In this document: positions 1 through 13,315 of the stretch, in pieces
Layout of the letters: each line of letters starts with the position of its first letter
How positions within the stretch are numbered: the first letter of the stretch is position 1
Origin: Ziziphus jujuba
Lineage: Eukaryota; Streptophyta; Magnoliopsida; Rosales; Rhamnaceae
Length of the DNA: 64,000 nucleotides
Direction: 5' to 3'
Assembly (NCBI RefSeq): GCF_031755915.1
Contig: NC_083380.1
Span: 30,538,501 to 30,602,500 of the forward strand
Notes under the pieces: generated by a model
The model's input: the letters and a program-made list of their open reading frames with translations, nothing else
The model's database searches: none
Told to the model about the DNA's origin: nothing
Program-made: the position numbers and the translations under genes

Positions 1-370
1 AGTTTCAGAATCTTAATTAATAAGATAGAGGGCTCCAATAACACACTATATAATTACTTTTTATTTTGTATTTATTTTTATAAACAATTATGATTCATTT
101 TTTCCCCCTCTATAACAAAGTGGTATTTAAAAAAAAAATGAAATATAAAAATACAATTAATAAGTATAATTATAATTTTGCATAAAAAAAATTGTAAAGA
201 AATAAACGAATGTGTTTAAACTTTTATATAGAGATTTGGATTCAACTCTCTAAATTGATCCTAACTGCACTTTTTATTTTAATTTTTTTAATTAGAAAGC
301 GTAATAAAATTATTAAAATAATGTGCTATGTGAATCGGACTGGTTGGTTTCTATTTATGTGGTAACTAAA
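1..370. other. AT-rich intergenic sequence
   Basis: Very AT-rich with several A and T runs. I see no coding sequence or repeat structure. It ends where similarity to a PRP4-type coding sequence begins. Confidence 0.5.
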
Positions 371-384
371 TTTGTTTTTTGGTA

Positions 385-1256
385 GAATTCATGACGCCAA
401 CTACTCAATTGTAAGGGCAGCATTGGGTCTTCAACAACAACAACAACAATAACGTGGATGGAGCAAGAATAAGAATCAAGATCAAGATGAAGAGATGGAG
501 TTGACCCCCGAATGCAGTGAAATCGGCGACCATCGGCCACTTTCTGGCTGCGGTCGTAGTGGAAGTTGCCAAGTTGTGGAACATAGCATTTGCCCCAACC
601 CCAAGTAATTAATTAACAAAACAACGCCTCACTGATATCAAATTTTATATCTATCTGGAAACTACTTGGCTACAACCAGCTTCGACAAGACGTGGAGATT
701 TTGGAATGTGGAAACAGGGGTAAAGCTTCTTCTTCTTCAAGAAGGACATAGCAGGGGAATGTACGGAATAGATCTCCATCTTGATGGATCGTTAGCCGCA
801 TCTTGCGGTCTCCATTTCGATTGTTCATGTTTGGGATCTTCGAAGCGGTAGAAGCATTATCGAATAAGCCGATTTTGGATTCAAGTTTTTCACCAAATGG
901 ATTTCTATTTGGCCAATGGAAAAGAGGAAAAGTAGTTGTAGGATATGGGATTTGAGAAAGAGGAGATCGGTGTATGTGATTCCAGCACATTTGAATCTGA
1001 TTTCTTCACTCAAATTTGAGCAACAAGAGGTATTGTTTTTGTTGTAACTGGGTCGCATGATACCAAGGCTAAGATTGGGTGGTCAGGCAGTGGTGATGAG
1101 TTTAAGCATGTTAGGACACTCTCTGGACATGAAAGAATACTTACTTGTGGGGATGTTGCAGGAGATGGGCATTTCATAACAACTGTATCTTCTGATAGAA
1201 CGACCAGCAATAATGGTGATAATGAGAAGGAGAATCAAGCAATGGATATACAATAA
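385..1256 (+). pseudogene. PRP4-type WD40 splicing-factor pseudogene (no introns seen)
   Basis: This is a decayed, apparently intronless copy of the C-terminal WD40 part of the plant U4/U6 snRNP protein PRP4, a component of the spliceosomal tri-snRNP. Recognisable pieces appear in order. EIGDHRPLSGC lies near 511-550. ATTSFDKTWRFWNVETG and LLLQEGHSRGMYGID lie at 667-780, followed by [28 protein letters not shown] is near 937-990, and a repeat with LSGHERI is near 1118-1140. The copy ends with an acidic/asparagine tail and the stop TAA at 1254-1256. Between pieces the frame changes several times and whole repeats are missing, including the repeats between the EIGD segment and the FDKTW segment. 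No splice junctions are needed to join the surviving blocks, which suggests a processed copy, although I see no clear poly(A) tail. The match rests on my memory of the PRP4 family and was not tested by a search. Confidence 0.75.
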
Positions 1257-2440
1257 ATAAAGTCTCCATTTGACATTTTAAATGATTGTAAGTAGTTGTT
1301 TGCAAATATATATTCTTAGGTGAAAGAAATTTTGTTACAAGCTTGCTTCTTTTTTTTCTCTTTTTTTTTTTAAAGGATATATATATATATACACACCAAA
1401 ATTCTTGGAGGAATTTATAGTGGTTTCATTTTAATTTAATGTTTATTTATAATTTTTTCAATAAAAATTATAATTTTTATAATTTATAATTGATAGATTC
1501 TCAAAGAGGAGAGGTTGTAATTAATTCAGCGTAATATATCAATGTTGTTCATAAAAATGGTAAGTTTTGAATGTTGAGTGTGACAAGAGGGTATGGACGT
1601 GGAAGAGCAGAGAACAGAGAACAGAAAAACAGAGGGAAGAAGACGAAGAGAAGAGAAAAAAGAGACTGACAAAAATTTATAACAACAAACAGACTCATGA
1701 TCGTTCTACTTCCCATCCATATGCATGTTTATCCTCATTACATTGAATCTATCTAATATAACCAAATCCCATTTTTATCTTTTGTTCCACCTAACTCTGT
1801 CCTTCTGCCACATGTCCATACTGTCAATCATATCTCATCCACTATTTATATATATATATATATATATCATGTCTACAAATTTGGATAACATATAAAATAA
1901 AATGTTTTATGGAAAAATACAATTCTAAATTAAATAGGTTATTTTATTATTATTATTATTATAAAACACAATGTAGTAAAGTTTCTATAATTTTTGAAAA
2001 TCAAGTGAAATATTTTCAGATTTTTTGTAAAGTTTAATGCAATCAACCCAATATCTATCAGTCAATATACTATAAGTTGTTTGCACTGTTGAGCAAAATG
2101 AAAAACTAAAAAATAAATAAATAATTAAAAAATACCAAATCAATGTTCCAAAAACAACAAATAAACCAATAATTCGTTTTTGTCTCCAAGTTGATTTTAT
2201 AAATATAATCTCTCACACTTTTTGGCAAGGAAAAGTTATTTTTACAATAAAATAATTTAGATAACCACCAAAGATATTTCCATTCACTCCGACACTTAAT
2301 ATATATATATATATATATATATGCGTCTAAACATTTAAATGTTTAGTGGCATAATTAGGGTCTCATTTTTAGTCTCCATATCAGTTATTCTCTCAAATAA
2401 ATTGGGAGATAGTTCCCAGAACAGCATTTACATATATATA
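1257..2440. other. Gene-free spacer with purine-rich patch and microsatellites
   Basis: A GA-rich patch spans about 1600-1667. TA repeats sit at about 1377-1391, 1848-1867 and 2300-2322, and an ATT/TTA run at about 1941-1964. The 3' end is presumably the promoter of the DUF1677 gene. No ORF here resembles a known family. Confidence 0.5.
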
Positions 2441-2528
2441 TATGTATGTATATAGTGAAGTTGTGACACTGAAGTGTGATAAGTTGTGAAGTTTACAGAA
2501 GGCAGATAAGGAGAGGGCAAGAGAACTG

Positions 2529-2981
2529 ATGGCCACTGGAGAAGCAGTGAAGGCAGAAAAATGTGGGTGCTGTGGGCTATGGGAGGAATGCACAATGGGA
2601 TATATTGGCTGTGTGCAAGAGCGCTATGGTGGTGTCTGGGTTTGCGGCCTCTGCGAGGAAGCTATTAAGGATGAACAAGCTCGGCTTGGCGTCGGAGTAG
2701 GCGTGGAAGTTGCTTTGAAAATCCACGCCACCTTCAGAGAGACTGCAAATGCCAATCCCACACCTTATGTTACAGATTCCATCATGCAACTCATCAAGAA
2801 GATCATATCATCTTCTTCATCTTCATCTCAGGCATCACCATCCAATGTTTCTTTGCCGTATAGCTCCTTTTCTTCAAACCTGACAGAGAAGTCTGTAGGT
2901 TCTACATGTAAAGTGGCTAACTCATGTTCAAGTTTCATTGCTAATTTTCTCAAAGTCTCATCTGTTTTCATTTATCAGTAA
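2529..2981 (+). CDS. DUF1677 family protein
   Basis: A single-exon gene of 150 residues. The N-terminal half carries the cysteine-rich signature of the plant DUF1677 family (PF07911). CGCCGLWEECT comes at about residue 12, then a short spacer, then YIGCVQERYGGVWVCGLCEEA at roughly residues 25-46, giving paired CxxC-type motifs that could bind a metal. This is followed by an acidic helix-like stretch (IKDEQARL) and a segment related to the conserved ALKIHATFRE block. The last third is serine-rich and low-complexity, as is usual in the family. The first ATG in frame, at 2529, places the Cys motif at the usual distance from the N-terminus. The biochemical function of the family is not established to my knowledge, so none is proposed. 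The gene runs tail-to-tail toward the annexin gene. Confidence 0.82.
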   Translation: MATGEAVKAEKCGCCGLWEECTMGYIGCVQERYGGVWVCGLCEEAIKDEQARLGVGVGVEVALKIHATFRETANANPTPYVTDSIMQLIKKIISSSSSSSQASPSNVSLPYSSFSSNLTEKSVGSTCKVANSCSSFIANFLKVSSVFIYQ

Positions 2982-3299
2982 TATGCATGGATTTCAATTG
3001 AAAATTCAGAATATATCATATACATAGATAAGGTCACCAAGGACCTCAAAACATCACTAAAGGATTCAAAATATTGAAAGAGCTACAAGAGAGTCGAAAA
3101 CAGTAACTGAACACACCGAACATCCAGAATGTTACCGTCAAGCTGTCATTACAAAGCATGCTTTTTGACATAATATATGTATCAAACAAGGCTTACAGAT
3201 ATTAAGCTGTACATAATTGTCTGTGCACTTGACACATTAATTTACAGATTTACAATCTTATACTATGCACAACTTTATTTGCCTTGCCAGTCTTTTTCC
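2982..3299. other. Shared 3' region between convergent genes
   Basis: About 320 bp separate the DUF1677 stop codon from the annexin stop codon on the opposite strand. It probably holds both 3' UTRs and their polyadenylation sites. No other gene is seen. Confidence 0.55.
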
Positions 3300-6200
3300 C
3301 TAGTGGTTGGGACCCAAAAGTGAGAGAAGGAAAGTTCTGTAGTGACCTGATGTTTCTGAATGAACTGCATCATTCAACGTCTTTCTGTATTTCTTTGCAT
3401 ATTCAGCTTTGATATACTGCATATCGATTTCAGTCCTTGTCACAATCACCCTTATAAGAGTGGTGTCGTCGGTCCCTAGACCCTTCATTGCCTTATGCAA
3501 AACCTGCAAAGTTACAAAATCTCATACATTTTGTGTCCTTGATAGAGATAGTGACATGATCTTTACAATGTATGAAAACGATTGACAAACAAGAATAGCT
3601 TGTAAAAAGTGAGGGATAGAAGAATTTCTCGGTGACTCATATATGATACAAGATGATTATGCTGGAAATGTTATACAGTTCTATCATCACTGAAATGTCA
3701 GTTTCCTGGATGACCACCTAAACACCCATTCTTTAACTTTTAGCCACTGCTAAGAAAATTAAACAGTCATCTCTCTTTACAGATAAACAGTTCGTGAATT
3801 TGTCAGACAAAAACATCAAACCTTGAGTCAACCTTCGTATGCAAACAAATTTCTTCTTTCTTTTGTTTTAATTGACCATTAGCTCTTTTCAAATTTGCAC
3901 AATATATGAGATTTGTACGAGAAGTCAAAATTGAAGTGTCTGGAACACACCAGAACAGTCATATACGAAATTATGCATATGAATGATGGTAACATATGGC
4001 TATGACTGCCTCAGTGCACCTTTTTCAATAAAAATTTACAGTTTTAATGAACTACGAAATAAATTAAATCCATTTTCCTTCCACACTAAAATACTGTAAT
4101 CTGTAATCTCAATGAAACACCACCTATACTTGAGTGTGGGGCAGCATACCTTTGCAAAATACTTTGCAGGATTCTCCGCACTTCGTAGTATTGTCAAAAG
4201 ACCATGCTCAAAATGGCCCGATGTCTCGCTCTTTACCGCCTGATAAAATTAAGATTAGCTAAACATTAAAACAACGAATCCAAGTTTTAAAATTTGAAAA
4301 GATTGGATGATACAGAAATAGGATGTACCTTTTTTAGTGAGCCATATGTGTCACGGTAAGCAGAACTTACAGCAGCCAAATGTGCTCTGCTTCTTTCACT
4401 GAATATGTGGATGAAAGTCTTCTCATCGGTCCCTAATTTCTTTTCCCCTGCTTTATACAGAGCCTTTGCATCCTTCACGACCAACTCTCTATCAAATTCA
4501 AGACCTTCATAACGTTGATTGCTTACATATGCTAGCAACAGCTTCAAGTATTTACAACAAAGTATTAGTGACTTCTTTTTCTTCTAGTAATAACTACCAA
4601 ATAAGGCAATCAAATCGAAAACAAAATAAAACCTCCCAAAATTCGGTGATCTAACTGCTCTAACTCTATCGTATACTTGATAGGAAGGATGGAGAACTCA
4701 AACCACCTTTTTATGATCCCCAGAAGTTCGACGTTCAATATCATGCTCAAGGTGAACACCAAATCTTGCATGGTATAGTTGTTTGAAATGCTGTATCTGG
4801 GATGGCGTGCGAGAACATATTACTTCAGTGGCAGCTTCAAGATTAAGACTTTCTGAACTTAATCCCTGCTTTATGATTACTGCATCACGTCCAGCTGGAT
4901 CATTCATCCAGAGCAGAACAGCAGTCTGATAAATGCAGAACAAAAACGAACAAGAACAAAAGGAAATGTTAAAGATATCAATATAATTAAAATAACAACT
5001 TTGACACTAGAACAATTCTTCATTTAAGCTTTGACATATGCATAAATCTTCCAAGTAATTGGAAAAACAAGCAATGGATTGATTTGTTTTTCAAAATCTA
5101 CATTAGCCTAATGGCACTTGTCTGTGTCTTTTATATTGGTACCTCTAGTTTGCCACTAAGCTCCGAGATTAAACGTTTAAGAAGGTCCTCATGGTACATT
5201 TTTCTATATTCTTGTTGGATGAGGGCACGCTGAGTAGAATCCCGGTGGGCAAGAACATTGATCACTGCAGCAGTATCACATCCAAATCCTGGAGAAATAA
5301 AACCAAATAAATTGGAAAAATCAGAAAAATCTTTCTATTGAATCAGTTTCGCTAATTATGATTCTTTACAAGAAGCATTCCAGTCTAATATTACAAATAA
5401 TAACTCAAAAACAGCACAATCCAGAATCCACATATGATAATTTCCAGAAAGCATTTGAAAGTATCTTCTTTCAGAAATTTCTAAATTTTATACAAGGAAA
5501 CTAATAATATTGAAAAGTATTTGTCTGTTTGTGTCTGCTTGATATACATTATTTATCTTACTTCCTATCAACTTAAGATCCTTGACATGGTATAGAGCCT
5601 CTTTATCCGTCTGATCTTGTTTTTGAATCCTTCTAATCCCCATTACTGATAATTTTTATTAAGCTGAAACTATAAGGAAATATATAGTCTGTCAGGTCTT
5701 GTTTTCATATCTTGCCAACCTGCCATTTCTGGTACTTTAATTAATGAACATAAAAAGAATGAGTTCTAAATGGATTTTTATTTTAATACTCTCTTCCTCC
5801 TTGTGTTACTAAATCAATTGCCGTAAACATCAAACTCTACAAATCAAATTGAATATCCAAGTTTTGCAACCACAAAATTTTAAATTGTTCAGGAAGTTTA
5901 AAAAACCAAAACGAAAAAAGTCAAAAGATTTAAAAACCATTTAAAGAAGAATTGACTTCTAAAAATAACATTAAATAATTTTGCGAAAATTTTTCCTCAG
6001 AAAAAGCCATTTAAGCAGTCATATACCATCAAGACATAATAACAATAAAATAACTACTCAATTTTGTAAATAAATAAAAAATTTACTTGGTCGCTTAAAA
6101 ACAAAATCAAATGTTATGTCTTCCTCCGGTATTCCAAACTTTTGAAAAAAAAAAAAAAAAAACAAAAACAAAAAGGAAAAATGTTTTTAGGACAGAAAAC

Positions 6201-6693
6201 ATGTTTAAAGCTACTTAAAATTTCTTGGAAAAAAAAAAATCAAGAACAAAGAAAAATACAAGACTAGAAGAACAATCCCAGAATAATTTCAAGAAAAAAC
6301 CCATTATTTACACATGGTGATTGGAAGACTCAACCATAATTTCTAACAACAAACTTGGTACAAATTTTTTTTAAAAAAAATCATTTTTTTCCTTTGAATC
6401 TCAATACCCAAATAGGCCTCCAAAATTGAACATACACATAAACACATATATACATGCCTACATACATGTATAAATTTTGTTTCTTTATAACTGTATTAGA
6501 ATTTGAAGAACTTGCGAAAGAATCCATTTTTTTTTTTTTTACTATTTCTGGAAACCCATTAAAGAAACACCAAACTTGAGCATGAAAACTGAGAAGAATA
6601 AAAGAGAGAGAAAGTACCCTTAAAAGCACGGTGAAGCTCAATAGCATCGTTTGAAGGGGAAATTGGAATGGGTGGAATACTGAGAGTCGACAT
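3300..6693 (-). CDS. Annexin, annexin D5-like (six exons)
   Basis: A calcium-dependent phospholipid-binding annexin, expected in the cytosol and at membranes. Coding exons on the minus strand are 6693-6618, 5288-5143, 4925-4707, 4541-4329, 4239-4150 and 3503-3300. Each is bounded by GT-AG, and together they encode 315 residues, the normal length for a plant annexin. The protein begins [20 protein letters not shown]. Repeat 1 has KGFGCD, not the canonical GxGTD. Repeat 3 has [10 protein letters not shown]. Repeat 4 keeps the intact calcium-type loop MKGLGTDD at residues 254-261 and ends with the family tail [16 protein letters not shown] sequence. By memory it is closest to Arabidopsis annexin D5, for example in the repeat-2 stretch [11 protein letters not shown] and the repeat-4 stretch [14 protein letters not shown]. 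The start is the only ATG giving a full repeat 1, and exon phases close without a gap. The first intron (5289-6617) is by far the longest. Confidence 0.93.
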
Positions 6694-9465
6694 TTTTTTC
6701 TTTCTTCTTTCCTTCCTTCCAAACAGTCTCTCTGTGCAAGACAACAAAGGCAGATGCAGAGGACAGTTTACTTCGTGATAAACGATGATATCCAAATGCG
6801 AAGTAAATTGTTTCTTACAAACTCAAACCAACCGCATTTAAGTAAACGAAAAATTTACACGCTTGGTCCCTTACAAATCAGTCCCTTGGTTTTTGAAAAT
6901 TACAAAGATGGACCTTTGATATACTTTTTTTGATTGCACCTCTGTCACTTTTGCGTGTAAGTTTTTTTCAGTTCTGTACAGGTAAACTGTCATATTTTCG
7001 TACACATATATTCAAATGAAACGGGGAACTATTATAATACAGATGAGATTGATATTTTATGCTCATGTAGTTTTAACTGAAAAATTTATCTTTTAAAGAA
7101 CAACTTCAAGAACAAAAATAATTTATTAGGAGTTAATATATCATATCATAAATTCCATGTTTGTCACTAAAAAGAATCATGCCGTGGATTTAGAATATAT
7201 TTAAAAAAATATATTAGGTAAAAATTTCAATAAATAATTTTTTTATAAAATTAACCAAAATAATAACTTTAGTAGTTGAGTATAACTTCTATGCCTACAA
7301 ACATATAAATTCGAATTATAAAAGATAAAAAAAAAAATTTAGACAGTTTATAATATATGTTTATCTTAGAAAAAAAATTCTTTATAAAATTTTTCAAATT
7401 AACTTTAAAAAAAAAAGGTGAAAGTGCAATAAAAGTAAAAATAAGTGTATATATATATGTATATATAATTAATGATTTTCTTATAATTTTTAGAAATAGA
7501 TTTATATTTTTAAAACTTGAAAAATGTAGGGGTATTATTGTACTTTGAATGTTTCAAACAGCTGTACAAAAGTCAATTCAAATAGACTATATTCATCTTC
7601 CATGTGTCTTTTCTTAAAAATTTGGGTGTTTTAGTATTTTCAGCAAAGAATAAAATAAATACATAAATAATTAGGTATTTTAATATGTTTATGCCGTCTG
7701 TCATTAGGAAAGCAATATAATAATAATAATAATAATAAAAAAGGATACTAACAACCACTGTCTACCAAAATTAATTAAAAAAAATGAAAAATACTCATCA
7801 CCCACTACTGTATTATTCCCCATTCCATTTTGTTCAACCACTATAAAATAGCTTAATCTAATCCCACTTACAAAAACTTACTAAATAAAATTGCTTGTAA
7901 TGTTTCTCTCCTATTGTATAAATTTGAAATAGCCACCACTTTGGATTCCATACAAGAAAATAACAAAAAAGTGCACAAATAGCCAAGGCAGCCTGACCAT
8001 GTGCAGAGGATGCAGCCACCGATGGCTTGGTCTATGTCGGAGCCTCCAACATATGCTAAAACAACTTAATTGTAATGACTATAATCGCTGATTTGAATAT
8101 AAAATTGTTTAAAATTGTAAATTTATAATGAAAATTCAGATATTAGTATTTATAACTTTGAATATATATTATTATTTTTTTGTCAAATTTTGAATATTTA
8201 TCGAGCAAACAATTATTGTTTTTGTTCATTGTACAAATTTTTTTTTTTTAATTTTCAAGTATTTATAGAAAGCATCCTTTCAAAAACAATTCATTGGATA
8301 GTTGTAAAACCTTTTTTTTGGTTATAATATCGAGAAACCCATACTTCCAGAATAAACTAAAGTAAAAGGAAAAAAAATAATAAATGAAGGCATGTTATGA
8401 CTCATACAACCAACAAAACCTACGCATTTAATTTTTAAAAAATAAAGTAAAATAAAAGCAAAATTTTGAATTTAAATTTAAATTTGAACCCCTACCATAC
8501 ATGCATGGTTCCATAATTATTTTTATTATTATTCTATGAGTGATTGAGGAAAAATCATTTTTTTCCAATGAAAAAGAATCAGTTTACAATTATATAATTT
8601 AAATAGTTTTTGAAATTTGCAATTCATCAAAGTAAAATAATAGCAAAGGCATTTCATCAAAAAATAATAAATAAATAACAATGCTGCAAATATTAATATA
8701 TTTAGCAGGCGGCCACTCCTATTTGTTGGCTTTTGCTGCTACGGCAAGTGACAAGTATTGTAATATCCTTTAATTAACTAGTACTAGATTTTTTTTTCTT
8801 TTTTTTTCCCAGGAGTATTTAATTTCACTTTTGTCTTTAAAAATATACTAATTTATATTATTTTTAAAACTAATAAAAAAACATTATTTGATATATCTAT
8901 TGGTAAACATTGTCTTTTAAGTTGGTAAACAGATTTAATACTTATAGCATTCCACTTTGCAATGAAAACAATTATAAGCTATTGGATAAAATAGCTTGAA
9001 TGATTTCATAAAAATATTTATCAAATACATTGATACACTAAAATACTCTTATATTAATATTTCATTTAGAAACTTTATGGTAAAAGTTTTTAATGGAATT
9101 AGACCAAATTTTGATTAAACTGGTGGATCCTTCTAATTTTAGAGGTCCCATTTCAAATTTGGAGAATATGAAAATGATTGAACCTTCCAATTCGTTATTA
9201 TTGATTACCAAGCAAGTGATCAAAACGTATGATATGATTCATAATGATTTTTATTAGAAAGCAATGAAATGAAGAAAATAAAATAAAATTTTCTTATTCA
9301 CTCTTTCTTAACTAAGCAAGATATTCAATCAGGAATATTTATATATGTGTACTGGTCTTGTAAGGAAAGGAAAGCAACGGTAAAATAATTCAAATTCCTA
9401 CAATATTTCTTTACATAAATAAAAAGAGAATCCTTTGGATGTGCTGCCAGAGAGTGTTTCCATAC
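6694..9465. other. Annexin upstream region and AT-rich gene-free DNA
   Basis: The first ~150 bp are presumably the annexin 5' UTR and promoter. The rest is AT-rich with a TAA run at about 7717-7738 and many A/T homopolymers. Short ORFs here are AT-rich and low-complexity, and I do not regard them as genes. Confidence 0.5.
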
Positions 9466-9697
9466 GTGGTTCAAACGGTCAGCTAGAATTTGAAACTTTG
9501 TTTTGCTCCTTGTGCTCTCTATTAATGCTATGGTGGGATGACTATTGATTTCATCAGTACATAGCTTTTCTAGTTTCGTGGTTCAAACGGTCAGCTAGAA
9601 TTTGAAACTTTGATTTCCTCTTGTGCTCTCTATTATTGACATGATGTATGGTGGGATGACTATTGACTTCATCAGTACATAGCTTTTTCTAGTTTTG
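9466..9697. repeat. Two-unit tandem duplication, ~112-120 bp per unit
   Basis: The block starting gtggttcaaacggtcagcta at 9466 recurs at 9578 and is followed by the same sequence through 'tcatcagtacatagctttt'. The second unit differs by a few substitutions and carries a small insertion (gacatgatg). Confidence 0.85.
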
Positions 9698-9808
9698 TCG
9701 CCAAGTTGTTCTCCTTGCTTGTTTCCGAATCCATTTTGTAGGAGAAGCGAAATTTCTTCTTGCTAGTGAACAAAATTCACTTTTTTTTTTTCTTTTTCTT
9801 TTTCTTTT

Positions 9809-9847
<39 letters not shown>

Positions 9848-11402
9848 TTGTTGTTTTAAAAGTTTTCTTATCCATTAGGGAAAAAAAAAAATGTTTTCTT
9901 AATCCATTACGAAAATATTCAAAAAATTGACTTATAAGTCATACAAACATTTTACCCATTGGGATAGCCTAGTGCCTGTATTCAAAGCCCCATAATAAAT
10001 CTCTTTCTCAATTTATTAAAAAGAAAAAAAAAAGTCATGCAAACATTTTATTAGGTAAAGGTTCAATTGAAGTTTAGTAAGTGTAAAAAATTTATGGAGT
10101 TAACATGTCTTAAAAAAAAAAAAAATGTCATACCACTTAAAATAAAAAATCATATATATCCGATTCGTATGGATATTCAATACTTATAAATATATAGATT
10201 TTTCGTAAAATTTTATACATTTAATAGACTAGTTAACGGTGATAGTTTATAAAAATTGTATTGGAAAAATAAAAAACACAGAAAATTAGAAAAAAAAAAA
10301 GAAAAAGAAAAAGATTCCTTTGTTACTAAAAAGAAATTATATATTATAATTTAGAATGCATATTCGACCATATTTTGTATATTTTTTATTTGGTTGGACA
10401 TGGAACATGTTTTTATTTGGAGACCAATTTAATTAACGCTATTTATTATAAATATTGGAGTTCGTTACAGTATTCTAAATTAAGGATTAATGTGTAATTT
10501 ATCACTATTATTTATTATTTTTACACTATAGTTTTCTCTTTTTTCTTGCTGGGAAATTTTCTGATATGTTTACCCATCGCATGATATATATATATATATA
10601 TATATATAGAAAAAAGGATTGTATTAAGAAACCAAAGCAGATACATCATCATCCAGCAAAAAGGGTTGTTTACCGTTATAGTTACTTTTGCGTCAATGAC
10701 ATTAAAAGTGGGAATATTTCAACTGACTCTGTCAAAATTTGTATTAATTTCACTTTAATTTTTCAAATTTTAAAAATTATATCTAATATTATTATAAGAA
10801 CATGGATAATATTAATTTTACAGGTTTAAATGAGATATTAAAAAAATAATAACTATTTTAAAATTTAAAGATGTTGACAATATTTTTGAAATTGATTTAA
10901 TAAATTAAATTATATTTAAATCAAAACTGAAAAAAAAAATGAATAAAATTAACACTTGAAAATATGACAAACCTTGATAAATTTAGAGTAATTATATATT
11001 TGATTTTTTATCAATAATATAACTAACTAATCTTAAAAAACATAAAGATCAAAAGAACATTATAACTCATTACAATTTTTATTTATTTTTTTATTTTTTT
11101 ATTTTTTATTTATCAACGTTATAACCCTTTACAATTTTTCAAACTTTCTTTAAGTGAGAATTTTGAAATCAAAATTTAAACTTTTGAACTTGAGACAGAT
11201 TCTTAAATGGCTTTACTTTCATAGTTGGCGTAATAATTATGGAAAGTACAATCGATTATTTCACGTGTTTTTTTAACCCAAACGCGTAGCTTTAATTTAA
11301 AACGCGTGAATCTCGCGTGGGCTCCACACGTTGATTATCTTTCATTTTTGTGATCCATGAAAAAAGAAAATAATAATAATAAAAAGAGCTGTGGTCTCCA
11401 TT
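9698..11402. other. AT-rich gene-free DNA with a GTT microsatellite
   Basis: It contains a perfect GTT repeat of about 12 units at 9811-9846 next to a T-rich tract, and a TA repeat at about 10586-10608. The 87-residue ORF at 10566-10829 starts inside the TA repeat and has no recognisable motif. Confidence 0.5.
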
Positions 11403-12076
11403 AGACCGGACCATTTGGGTCATGACACGGCGACACAATTTGAAAACGACATGAAATAAATGGATTTGGATTTATTATAAATGAGTTTGGATAATAATCA
11501 GGTCAATCCGTTTAACACGAATATTAATCGTGTCATTTTCAGATTGACCTGTTTAACTCGAAATTGACCTGTTACAACCTATTTATTAAACGTGTCAGTT
11601 TCAATCCGACACGGTTATACACATATTACAACCCATTTAAATTTAATTTTAAATTAATATTTTATCACTAATATAATATTTAATAACTAAAAAATATTAT
11701 AAATTAAAAATTTTATAAAAATAATTTTCTATTACTAATTTTTTAAAAACAAAAAATATATCTTTAATAAAACAAAAACATAAAAATAAAAAAAAAAATT
11801 CAGGTTAATAGGTTAATTTTCGGGTTAACAGGTTAATAGGTTAGTTTCGGGTTAATAGGTCAATTTCAGATTAAGGTGTTAATAGGTCAACACGACCTAT
11901 TAAAATAATCGTGTTAAACGGATCGTGTCGTGTTGACCTGTTTATAAACAGGTCGGATTAGTGTTTTAGGTACCTGACACGACTAATAAATGGGTCGTAT
12001 TCGGGTTAGGTATTTTTGACACGATTATTAAATGGATTGATACGAACACGATCCACGAACACGAATTGCCAGGTAT
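11403..12076. mobile_element. Non-autonomous foldback (MITE-like) element
   Basis: The two ends carry related sequence in opposite orientation. The left part (about 11500-11640) has blocks such as gacctgtttaactcgaaattg and cgtgtcagtttcaatccgac. The right part (about 11800-12060) has many ggttaataggttaa, cgtgtcgtgttgacctgttt and cgaacacgatccacgaacac blocks that read as their approximate reverse complements. The middle is AT-rich with no ORF. Repeated CGTGT and GACCTGTT words throughout are a type of foldback repeat I have seen widely in plant genomes. I cannot define exact ends or a target-site duplication, so the boundaries are approximate. Confidence 0.55.
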
Positions 12077-13315
12077 AGTCTCCATACAATATTATTTTAA
12101 TTTTATGACCTACTTCTCCAACCCAAATGAATAATTAAAGAATTTCTTTTTGAATATTAAATCTTTCTCTTGCAGACAACAAATTGATAGTTTAACCTTT
12201 AAGACAAAGTAGTTGAATTTTAATTAAATTAGGTCATTTTAAGTTGAGGAGCAGGTAATTAGTATTATATTTGTTAACATATCATTTTATAGGATTAATA
12301 AACATTTCCATGTCATATAATATTCATTTTATTACAACCATTTATTTCCTTATTAATAACTTTTGTCAATTTTTTTTTTTTTACTTTTATATTTCCTAAA
12401 AGAGAATTTATAATCGCACTATTAAATGGATTTTATAGATTTTTATTATAAATTTACATATCATTTATCTATGCTATTTCTATAGTTAATTAAATGCGGG
12501 ATAACAAAAATATATAAATGATATATATGTATATAACTCATTTTATTTATTTGAAAATCGAAGAATAAATTAGCAAAAAATATATAAATAGAACTTTATA
12601 AATACGGTGATACATACATATATAATACGTTATAATTAAAAAATATATATAGATATTAAATATATATTAAAATTAGTTTTTTTAATATACAAGATAAAAA
12701 TATAAGTGTCAGTGAGATTAAAATAGTTTGATGTATTAAAACAACAAAAAATAATAAATATAAAAAGAATAAAATGAAAAGATCCTTTTACATACATTTT
12801 TTTGTTATCGTATAAGAGAAACAAAAATTGAAATTATTTATTTTTCAAAATTATGTGTTTTTTTCATTTGTATAGGACAACAATACATTTAGTATGCATT
12901 TTAAACCTTTTTTTCAAAAAAAAAAAAATAGTTTTTCCATATATTTGAAATCAATATGAAATATGGAAAGTTTTTTTTTTTTATAAATATATATATATAT
13001 ATATTATACGTGTATTATTAACAAATAGCCTATTCATATCAGTGAAAAAAATATGTCACTAATAAAGATGCAATCTTCTATCCCAAAGAAGAACACTATT
13101 AATGTGTAACCAAAGCAAAACTTGTTTGTGGAAAATTTTCATAATCATTTTATGATAAAGTAATTCGTTTATGAAATTAATAATATATATATACATATAT
13201 GTGTGTGTATATATATATTGTGGATGACAGATTTTGTGTCACTTTGAACTTTCAAAGTTAAGTTATGGAAGTCCAATTTTGGAAATTGAGATAGCATACA
13301 ATTATTATTATTATT
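12077..13315. other. AT-rich gene-free DNA
   Basis: Extreme AT content, with TA repeats at about 12986-13002 and 13180-13220 and several poly(T) runs. No gene or clear element. Confidence 0.5.

Noticed and set aside
1847..1868. TA microsatellites considered as origins or regulatory signals
   Set aside because: Such runs occur dozens of times in the window and have no specific context here.
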